From contig JAAZZF010000066.1 of assembly GCA_014239275.1 (NCBI GenBank), positions 1 through 62,889 of the forward strand: a stretch of DNA of 62,889 nt. Direction: 5' to 3'. The notes under the pieces were generated by a model. That model saw only the letters and a list, made by a program, of their open reading frames with translations. It was not told where the DNA came from and searched no databases. Of this stretch, positions 56,336-62,889 are shown in pieces (positions within the stretch are counted from its first letter, which is position 1; each line of letters opens with the position of its first letter). The translations under genes were made by a program, and so were the position numbers. The DNA is from Flavobacteriaceae bacterium. GTDB taxonomy: Bacteria > Bacteroidota > Bacteroidia > Flavobacteriales > Flavobacteriaceae.

Positions 56336-57865
56336 CTACAGCCAAGATTTAATGCTTAAAGTAGATTCTATTTTTTTCAATATGTCTTCAATACTTAATC
56401 TCTCTTGAGTCATAGAATCTCTATCTCTTAATGTAAAAGTATTATCTTCTTTTGATTGATGATCCACAGTAACACAATAGGGTGTGCCTAGTGCATCTTG
56501 TCTTCTATACCTTCTTCCTATAGCATCTTTTTCATCATAATTTACTCTGAATTCTCTTTTTAATTTTTCTAGAATATCTTTTGCAATTTCAGGCAAGCCA
56601 TCTTTTTTTACTAATGGTAAAACGGCAACTTTAATTGGAGATAAAACAACAGGAAATTTAAGTACAATTCTTGATGTTCCATCTTCAATTTTTTCTTCAC
56701 ACAAAGAATTAGAAAATACTGCAAGGAACATTCTGTCGAGCCCAATAGAGGTCTCTACAACATAAGGCACATAACTCTCATTGCTTTGCGTGTCAAAATA
56801 TTTTAATTTTTTATTAGAAAATTTTTCATGATTTGATAAATCAAAATCTGTTCTAGAATGAATTCCCTCTAGTTCTTTAAATCCAAAGGGAAAATTAAAT
56901 TCAATATCACAAGCTGCATCTGCATAATGGGCCAATTTATCATGATCATGAAATCTATAATTTTCTTTGCCTAGACCTAAAGATAAGTGCCATTTCATTC
57001 TTTGTTCTTTCCAGTTTTCATACCATTTTTTTTGTGTGCCTGGCTTTATAAAAAATTGCATTTCCATTTGCTCAAATTCTCTCATACGGAAAATAAATTG
57101 CCTTGCAACAATCTCATTACGAAATGCTTTCCCTGTTTGGGCAATTCCAAATGGTATTTTTAATCTACTAGTTTTTTGAACATTTAAAAAGTTTACAAAA
57201 ATCCCTTGAGCAGTTTCAGGCCTTAAATATAAATCCGTAGCGCTATCAGATGATGCGCCTAATTTTGTCCCAAACATCAGATTAAACTGTTTAACTTCTG
57301 TCCAATTTTTAGAGCCAGAAACTGGGCAAACAATTCCTAAATCTTCTATTATTTTTTTTAGAGCAATTAAATCATCTTTTTCAAGAGCAGATGAAAATTT
57401 AGAATAAATAACTTTTATTTTTTCATGATTTTTAAGAACCCTAGGATTAGTTTTTATAAATTGATCTTTTTCAAATTTGTCTCCATATCTTTTTTCCGCT
57501 TTTGAAATTTCTTTTTGAATTTTAGATTCTAATTTAGAAATATGGTCCTCTATTAAAACATCTGCTCGATACCTTTTTTTTGAGTCTTTATTGTCTATCA
57601 ACGGATCATTAAATGCATCTACATGTCCCGAAGCTTTCCAAATTGTTGGATGCATTAAAATAGAACTATCTATTCCAACAATATTATCATTTAATTGAAC
57701 CATCGCTCTCCACCAATAATCTTTTATATTATTTTTAAGTTCAGTGCCATTATGTCCATAATCATAAACCGCACTTAATCCATCATAAATTTCACTTGAC
57801 TTAAAAACAAAGCCATATTCCTTAGCATGAGATATTACTTTTTTAAATTTTTCTTCAGATGTCAT
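56336..57865 (-). CDS. glyS: Glycyl-tRNA synthetase, homodimeric type
   Basis: The 509-residue class II enzyme is the single-chain homodimeric form: FVFKSSEIYDGLSAVYDYGH, LRPETAQGIFVNFLN, FGIAQTGKAFRNEIVARQFIFRMREFEQMEMQ (motif 2), YVVETSIGLDRM (motif 3) and the C-terminal anticodon-binding domain (PIKVAVLPLVKKDGL). The two-subunit GlyQS type is not present here. A -7 box lies 5 nt before the ATG. Confidence 0.97.
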   Translation of the reverse strand: MTSEEKFKKVISHAKEYGFVFKSSEIYDGLSAVYDYGHNGTELKNNIKDYWWRAMVQLNDNIVGIDSSILMHPTIWKASGHVDAFNDPLIDNKDSKKRYRADVLIEDHISKLESKIQKEISKAEKRYGDKFEKDQFIKTNPRVLKNHEKIKVIYSKFSSALEKDDLIALKKIIEDLGIVCPVSGSKNWTEVKQFNLMFGTKLGASSDSATDLYLRPETAQGIFVNFLNVQKTSRLKIPFGIAQTGKAFRNEIVARQFIFRMREFEQMEMQFFIKPGTQKKWYENWKEQRMKWHLSLGLGKENYRFHDHDKLAHYADAACDIEFNFPFGFKELEGIHSRTDFDLSNHEKFSNKKLKYFDTQSNESYVPYVVETSIGLDRMFLAVFSNSLCEEKIEDGTSRIVLKFPVVLSPIKVAVLPLVKKDGLPEIAKDILEKLKREFRVNYDEKDAIGRRYRRQDALGTPYCVTVDHQSKEDNTFTLRDRDSMTQERLSIEDILKKIESTLSIKSWL

Positions 57866-57870
57866 ATTAA

Positions 57871-57878
57871 CAAAAATA
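57871..57878 (-). promoter_or_regulatory. Candidate -7 box directly before glyS
   Basis: The minus strand reads TATTTTTG, an exact TAnnTTTG match, ending 5 nt before the glyS ATG at 57865. With this spacing the mRNA would be leaderless or nearly so. Confidence 0.35.
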
Positions 57879-57967
57879 GTAGATATATTTTAATAAATTC
57901 TATTTATATTATTTTAATGGAATTCGAAAAAAATAATTGTTAATTTGTGCTAAGGTCTAAATACAAT

Positions 57968-59569
57968 ATGAAGAACTTTAAATTCTTATTTGTTTTTATT
58001 AGTTTACTTTTTTTCACTCAATGTGCTAAAAGAGGAATTCCTGAGGGAGGGCCTAAAGATGAAGATCCTCCAATTCTTATAAATGCTATTCCAGAAGAAA
58101 ATTCTGTTAATTTCAAAGAGAAAAGAATTCGTTTGTTTTTTGATGAATATATTCGGCTAAAAGATTTTAGAAAACAATTAGTCGTCTCGCCTCCGATTGA
58201 AAAAAGTTTATACTCAATTTCTCCTCAATCTGGAGCTTCTAAGTATATCCAAATAGATATAAATGAAACTCTACCAAAAAATACTACCTATGTATTTAAC
58301 TTTGGACAAAGTGTAGTTGACAATAATGAAGGGAATATATTACCATATTTTAAATATGTTTTTTCTACAGGAGATTATATAGATTCACTAAAAATTTCTG
58401 GAAATATAAAAAATGCTTTTAAAAGAGAGGCTGACAATTTCATAACTGCTTTGCTTTACCCCGTGAATCAAAGCTATACAGATTCCATAGTATACAATGA
58501 ACTTCCAACTTATGTTGGTAGTACTCTTGATAGTACATATTTTGAGATAAGCAATTTAAAAAAAGGAAAATATCTTTTAATAGCCTTAAATGATTTTAAT
58601 AATAATTATAAATTCGATCCTGGCATTGAAGAAATAGGGTTTATAAAAGATTTCATAGAAGTGCCTTCATCAAAGGAAATCAATATTAAACTATTTAAAG
58701 AAGAGTTAATTTTTAAAAGTTTTAAACCTTTTATAGAAACTAATAATAAAATAAGTTTTGGTTTCAAAGGAAATTACAAAAATGTAGATATAGAATTACT
58801 GGATAGTTTTTCTAATAATTTTAGGTCAACAATTACTAAAAACAAAGAAACTGACACCTTAAACTATTGGTTTAAAAATATCAAATACGACTCATTACAT
58901 TTTGTTGTAAAAAACAATAATGATAAAGACTTTTTTACTGTTAAGTATAAAGAAAAAGAAAAAGATTCACTGATTCTTACTCCATCAGAAAATAGTACTT
59001 TAAATTTAAATGACAAGTTTAAATTATATAGCAATATCCCTATTGAACATATTAATAATGATTTTATTTCGTTGTTAAATAACGATTCAATATCTGTCCC
59101 GTTTGATTCTAAAATTGACAATAATAAATTTGATGTTATTTTTGATTTTGAAGTTCTTCCTAATGACAATTATATTTTGTCTTTGCTTCCCAATGCAATT
59201 AATGATTTCCTAGGATCAACAAACGACACCATTAGCTATGAGTTTTCTACTAAAAGCCGATCAGATTATGGTAACATAAAACTTAAAGTTCAAAATGACA
59301 GAAATTACCCTATAATCGTTCAATTAACTGACACAGAGGAAAAAGTTTTGAGAGAGAGGATATTATATTCAATAAGTGATCCATGTGTCTTTACAAATTT
59401 ACCGCCTTCAAAATATTTCATTCGGGCAATAATCGATGAAAATAAAAATAAAAAGTGGGATACTGGATCATTTCTAAAAAAAGTAGAACCAGAAAAAACT
59501 TTTCATTTTGATAAAGAACTTGATGTTAGAGCTAATTGGATTTTAGAAGAAAAGTTCATTATTAACTAA
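57968..59569 (+). CDS. Ig-like (Big_5) domain lipoprotein
   Basis: I start at ATG 57968 (MKNFKFLFVFISLLFFTQC), which gives a proper lipobox ending in Cys19 and 533 residues; the frame extends to a GTG 21 bp upstream. After the Cys comes the conserved AKRGIPEGGPKDEDPP and a Big_5-type Ig-like domain (about 25-130; PEENSVNFKEKRIRLFFDEY, YVFNFGQSVVDNNEGN). The rest is beta-rich with no known domain that I recognise. Similar proteins are common in Bacteroidota; they are probably outer-membrane lipoproteins of unknown role. Confidence 0.85.
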   Translation: MKNFKFLFVFISLLFFTQCAKRGIPEGGPKDEDPPILINAIPEENSVNFKEKRIRLFFDEYIRLKDFRKQLVVSPPIEKSLYSISPQSGASKYIQIDINETLPKNTTYVFNFGQSVVDNNEGNILPYFKYVFSTGDYIDSLKISGNIKNAFKREADNFITALLYPVNQSYTDSIVYNELPTYVGSTLDSTYFEISNLKKGKYLLIALNDFNNNYKFDPGIEEIGFIKDFIEVPSSKEINIKLFKEELIFKSFKPFIETNNKISFGFKGNYKNVDIELLDSFSNNFRSTITKNKETDTLNYWFKNIKYDSLHFVVKNNNDKDFFTVKYKEKEKDSLILTPSENSTLNLNDKFKLYSNIPIEHINNDFISLLNNDSISVPFDSKIDNNKFDVIFDFEVLPNDNYILSLLPNAINDFLGSTNDTISYEFSTKSRSDYGNIKLKVQNDRNYPIIVQLTDTEEKVLRERILYSISDPCVFTNLPPSKYFIRAIIDENKNKKWDTGSFLKKVEPEKTFHFDKELDVRANWILEEKFIIN

Positions 59570-59594
59570 TACGAAAAACTAAAATTAATTAGGA

Positions 59595-60647
59595 ATGAAA
59601 AAAAATTTTAAAAAAAAAGTTTTATTATCGATTTTCGTTTTACTTATTTTATTTGTTATTAATATTTTTTGGAGTACCGGGTTTTTTAGAACTATAGAAA
59701 ATAAGTTTGAAGGGAAAATATTAAAAAAAGTAAATTTAACAGGGGCAGAAGATATCAGTATTAGTAAGATAGACAGCTTTGCCATCATATCATCTACAAA
59801 TAGAAAAAGTTTTCCAAATACTGAACAAGAAACTGGAGGATTATATTTTTTAGATTTAAAAAACAAAAATTACGATCCCATCCATCTTACAGCAAATTTT
59901 AAAAAACCATTTGCTCCCCATGGAATTTCAATTTTTAAAAAAGATAGTGTTAATGTCATAGCTGCAATAAATCATACTAAAGAAGGCGAATTTATAGAAA
60001 TTTTTGAATTATTTGGAACAAAATTAACACATAAAAAAACATTAAAACATGATTTTATATATAGTCCAAATGATATTGTTTTATTAGATGACAATCGATT
60101 TTATTTTACAAATGACCATAAATATAAAGGTGGCATAAAGCGTTTAGCTGAAGATTACTTAGGGCTGGCCATTTCTAACGTTATATATTTTGATGGAATG
60201 AATTATATTGAAGTTGCAAATAAAATTGTCTATGCAAATGGGATTAATTTCGACGCAAAAAGAAATTTAGTATTTATAGCTTCAGTAAGAGGATTCTTAG
60301 TAAAAGTCTATCAACAAAATGAAGATCATTCCTTAGCCTTTATTGAAAACATTTATTGTAATACTGGAGTAGATAATATTGAATTTGATTCAGAAAACAA
60401 CCTTTGGATAGGTGCACACCCTAGTTTATTGCACTTCAATTTTTATGCAAATAATAATAAAGAAATATCTCCTTCAGAAATTATAAAAATCAACTATATA
60501 GAAAAAGGAAATTATTCAATAGAACAAATTTATATTGAAGATGGAAATACTATGTCAGGATCTTCTGTAGCTGCTCCTTTTGGAAATCTAATTTTAACAG
60601 GAAATGTAATGGATGAACATTTCTTAATTCTTGAAACAGAAAATTAA
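59595..60647 (+). CDS. Membrane-anchored paraoxonase/arylesterase-like beta-propeller protein
   Basis: A 350-residue protein with an N-terminal signal anchor (about 8-27; KVLLSIFVLLILFVINIFW) and a six-bladed propeller of the paraoxonase/SMP-30 group. The blade motifs carry conserved calcium-ligand positions: FAPHGISIF, YSPNDIVLL, YANGINFD, VDNIEFDSENNLWIGAHPSL. It may hydrolyse a lactone or ester outside the cytoplasm; the substrate is unknown. It lies 25 bp after the Ig-like lipoprotein gene and ends 97 bp from the convergent sdhB. Confidence 0.82.
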   Translation: MKKNFKKKVLLSIFVLLILFVINIFWSTGFFRTIENKFEGKILKKVNLTGAEDISISKIDSFAIISSTNRKSFPNTEQETGGLYFLDLKNKNYDPIHLTANFKKPFAPHGISIFKKDSVNVIAAINHTKEGEFIEIFELFGTKLTHKKTLKHDFIYSPNDIVLLDDNRFYFTNDHKYKGGIKRLAEDYLGLAISNVIYFDGMNYIEVANKIVYANGINFDAKRNLVFIASVRGFLVKVYQQNEDHSLAFIENIYCNTGVDNIEFDSENNLWIGAHPSLLHFNFYANNNKEISPSEIIKINYIEKGNYSIEQIYIEDGNTMSGSSVAAPFGNLILTGNVMDEHFLILETEN

Positions 60648-60744
60648 CTAACTAAAATTTTTCATTAAACGAAGGTCTATTTTTTTAATTGTGCCTTTAT
60701 TAATTTTCTATTTATCCTTGCAATATTTTGGGAGGATATGAAAT

Positions 60745-61503
60745 TTAATCAGTAATTTTTTTTTTCTTGCCAAAAAGCTTATTAAAAAGTATCATAACAG
60801 GATCATAATATCTGTCTACAACCCTTTCTTTAAGTGGAATTATAGCATCGTCAGTAATTTGAATTTCTTCAGGACATACCTCAGTACAACATCTCGTTAT
60901 ATTGCACATGCCTGATCCGTGCTCTTCTTTTATTTCTTTAATCCTGTCAGCTCTATCCATTGGATGCATTTCTAAACTGGCAAGTCTAACCATAAATCTT
61001 GGACCAGCAAATTTATCTTTTCCCTCATTATCTCTTATTACATGGCACATATTTTGACATAGATAGCACTCTATACACTTTCTAAAATGTTGAACTCTGT
61101 CTACATCCTTCTGCATCATAACAAAATCTTTTTCTTTGTCTTTTTTGGAAGGAGAGAAAGGTAATATTTTTTGATTTTGTTTGTAATTCCATGATACATC
61201 ACTCACAATATCTCTTATAACTGGAAAAGATTTCAAAGGTGTAATTATAATAGTTTTATCTTCTTCAAACTCATTCATTCTTGTCATACAAGCAAGTCTT
61301 GGTTTACCATTAATTTCAACACTGCATGAACCACATTTTCCTGCTTTACAATTCCATCTACATGCAAGATCATTGGCTTGATCTGCTTGAATTCTATGAA
61401 TCACATCCAGAACTACCATGCCTTCTGAGACATTACACTTATAGCTAACTAACTCTCCTTTTTTATCATCCCCTCTATATATTTTAAAATCTCTTTCCTT
61501 CAT
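60745..61503 (-). CDS. sdhB: Succinate dehydrogenase/fumarate reductase iron-sulfur subunit
   Basis: The 252-residue subunit has all three cluster motifs: the [2Fe-2S] site CRWNCKAGKCGSCSVEING with the distal Cys in LACMTRM, a [4Fe-4S] site CIECYLCQNMCHV, and a C-terminal site CNITRCCTEVCPEEI. It links the flavin of SdhA to the membrane quinone site. It starts 8 bp after the sdhA stop. The sequence fits the B-type (SdhCAB, single membrane subunit) enzymes usual in Bacteroidota. Confidence 0.97.
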   Translation of the reverse strand: MKERDFKIYRGDDKKGELVSYKCNVSEGMVVLDVIHRIQADQANDLACRWNCKAGKCGSCSVEINGKPRLACMTRMNEFEEDKTIIITPLKSFPVIRDIVSDVSWNYKQNQKILPFSPSKKDKEKDFVMMQKDVDRVQHFRKCIECYLCQNMCHVIRDNEGKDKFAGPRFMVRLASLEMHPMDRADRIKEIKEEHGSGMCNITRCCTEVCPEEIQITDDAIIPLKERVVDRYYDPVMILFNKLFGKKKKITD

Positions 61504-61511
61504 ACTGTAGA

Positions 61512-62889
61512 TTATAATTTATTGTGATCAATTTTAACCTCTTTCTCTAAGTCTTCTATAGATGAGTTTGCAATTCTTTTAAGTTCTTTGTCTGGTTCAG
61601 ATCTTTTAACTTTAATTGTTTGCATTTCTCCATTAACTCCTTTTTTATTGATGATGTTATACTCTAACCATTCATTTCCCTCAGAAGGAAAATCTTCTCT
61701 TGTATGTGCGCCTCTACTCTCTTCTCTTAATAGAGCAGATCTTGCAACAGATTCTGAAGAAATAAGTAAATTTCTAAGTGCTAGAGCTTCGTGCCATCCT
61801 GGATTAAACTGGCTTGATCCTGGAGCTTTAACGTCTTGGAATTGTAATTTCATTTCTTCAATTTTATTAATTCCATCTTGAATATCTTTCTTAGTTCTAA
61901 TAATACCAACGTTATCTTGCATGTTTTTTTGAAGATCCTCATGTATTAAATAAGGATTATTTCCCCTTTCTCTATTTAAAATAGATGTTGCATTTTTAAT
62001 AATTCTTTTAATATCATCATCATCTACTTTAGGCATAGATTTTAATTTCTTAGAATATTTTACAGATTCCATTCCAGATAAGTTTCCAAAGACAAGAAGG
62101 TCTGATAAAGAATTTCCGCCAAGTCTATTAGCACCATGCATTCCGCCAGCAGCCTCACCACAAGCAAATAATCCTTCTACTGTCGTCATAGATGTCTCAG
62201 CATCTACTTTAATTCCCCCCATAAAGTAGTGACATGTTGGCCCAACTTCCATAGGTTGTTTAGTAATATCTAGTTCAGCCAATATCTTGAACTGATGGTA
62301 CATAGATGGAAGCTTTTTCTTTATATCTTCAGATAATCTTTGTGTGGCTATATCCAAATAAGCACCTCCATGTTCTGAGCCTCTACCGGCTTTAACCTCA
62401 GCATTGATTGCTCTAGCAACAACATCTCTAGTTAATAGTTCAGGTGGTCTTCTAGCATTCTTATCTCCCTTAAGCCATCTTGCGGCTTCTTCTACAGAAT
62501 CAGCTGTTTCATTAGCAAACTTTTTTGGTATATAATCAAACATGAATCTATTGCCTTCACTATTTTTAAGTATTCCTCCTTCACCACGAACTCCTTCTGT
62601 AACCAAAATACCTTTTACCGATGGAGGCCAAACCATTCCTGTTGGATGAAATTGGTTAAATTCCATATCAATCAACTCGGCGCCAGCTTCAAATGCCATT
62701 CCATAACCATCTCCAGTATATTCCCAACTATTAGATGTTACTTCCCAAGCTTTTCCAGCACCACCAGTGGCAAATATTAAAGATTTAGTCTCAAATATTA
62801 TAAATTCACCCGTTTCTCTGTACATGCATACAATTCCCGATACTTTTCCAGATTTATCTTTTAAAATATCTAATGCAGTACATTCCATA
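61512..62889 (-). CDS. sdhA: Succinate dehydrogenase/fumarate reductase flavoprotein subunit (partial)
   Basis: The 3' part of the gene, 459 codons, is present; the 5' part lies beyond the right edge. The ATG near 62888 is internal, not the start. The visible part has the substrate-binding and capping domains (HPTGMVWPPSVKGILVTEGV, RGEGGILKN), HYFMGGIKVDAETSMTTVEG and GEAAGGMHGANRLGGNSLSD with the FAD-binding glycine stretch. The missing N-terminus carries the Rossmann motif and the His that binds FAD. It oxidises succinate to fumarate at the membrane as part of the citric acid cycle and respiratory chain. Confidence 0.97.
   Translation of the reverse strand, partial: MECTALDILKDKSGKVSGIVCMYRETGEFIIFETKSLIFATGGAGKAWEVTSNSWEYTGDGYGMAFEAGAELIDMEFNQFHPTGMVWPPSVKGILVTEGVRGEGGILKNSEGNRFMFDYIPKKFANETADSVEEAARWLKGDKNARRPPELLTRDVVARAINAEVKAGRGSEHGGAYLDIATQRLSEDIKKKLPSMYHQFKILAELDITKQPMEVGPTCHYFMGGIKVDAETSMTTVEGLFACGEAAGGMHGANRLGGNSLSDLLVFGNLSGMESVKYSKKLKSMPKVDDDDIKRIIKNATSILNRERGNNPYLIHEDLQKNMQDNVGIIRTKKDIQDGINKIEEMKLQFQDVKAPGSSQFNPGWHEALALRNLLISSESVARSALLREESRGAHTREDFPSEGNEWLEYNIINKKGVNGEMQTIKVKRSEPDKELKRIANSSIEDLEKEVKIDHNKL

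Noticed and set aside
62886..62888. ATG near the right edge as the true start of sdhA
   Set aside because: The encoded protein would lack the whole FAD-binding N-terminus; the frame clearly continues past the edge.

Overview
The window is an AT-rich stretch of a marine-type Flavobacteriia (Bacteroidota) chromosome. The evidence is a SusC/SusD pair, an alternative complex III (Act) operon running into cytochrome c oxidase, DUF4270 and DUF2723 proteins, a eukaryote-like glycyl-tRNA synthetase, promoter boxes of the Bacteroidota type (TTTG-N19-TAnnTTTG), very short intergenic spacers and almost no Shine-Dalgarno signals. Apart from the left end it looks like a compact core genome. There is no insertion sequence, prophage, CRISPR array or recognisable defence island.

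Layout. (1) 1-11117, minus strand: a polysaccharide-utilisation locus, in transcription order sodium/sugar symporter, membrane-spanning Y_Y_Y/LuxR-type regulator, SusC, SusD, and a PKD/beta-sandwich glycan-binding lipoprotein that runs off the left edge. The architecture resembles flavobacterial beta-glucan (laminarin) loci, but no glycoside hydrolase lies inside the window, so the substrate is an inference. (2) 11205-13587: a Rieske-type lipoprotein, a DUF885-like lipoprotein and tRNA-Arg(CCU). (3) 13660-28776, minus strand: the respiratory operon actABCDEF-ctaC-ctaD followed by ruvB, a MscS-type channel, a secreted histidine phosphatase and an adenosine deaminase. Electrons from menaquinol would pass through the Act complex (cytochromes ActA and ActE) to the CuA and heme-copper centres of the oxidase. 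(4) 28931-33339: a SPOR protein, infB, nusA (without rimP) and tRNA-Gln(UUG). (5) 33460-47342: a DUF2723 GT-C-like membrane protein, a cysteine-less thioredoxin-fold protein, polA, then the translation genes rplM, rpsI, rpsB, tsf, pyrH, frr, asnS, and rpoN. (6) 47342-57865: a family 2 glycosyltransferase, a DUF4270 lipoprotein with calcium-type repeats, a GT5-only starch-synthase-like protein, panC-panD, a flippase-like membrane protein, radA, an aldo/keto reductase, xthA and glyS. (7) 57968-62889: an Ig-like lipoprotein, a membrane-anchored paraoxonase-like protein, sdhB and the 3' part of sdhA, which is cut by the right edge.

The most interesting non-coding signals are: a nested 10+10 bp stem with a 27-nt loop between the thioredoxin-like gene and polA; a 12-mer shared by the upstream regions of the locus regulator and susC; four genes whose -7 box ends only 4-5 nt before ATG (candidate leaderless mRNAs); an isolated GC-rich hairpin between tRNA-Gln and nusA; and an rpsB leader with competing pairings. 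I found no convincing new multi-gene system. The unusual proteins are a PolA with lost proofreading carboxylates, a thioredoxin fold without cysteines, and a DUF4270 protein carrying EF-hand-like repeats.
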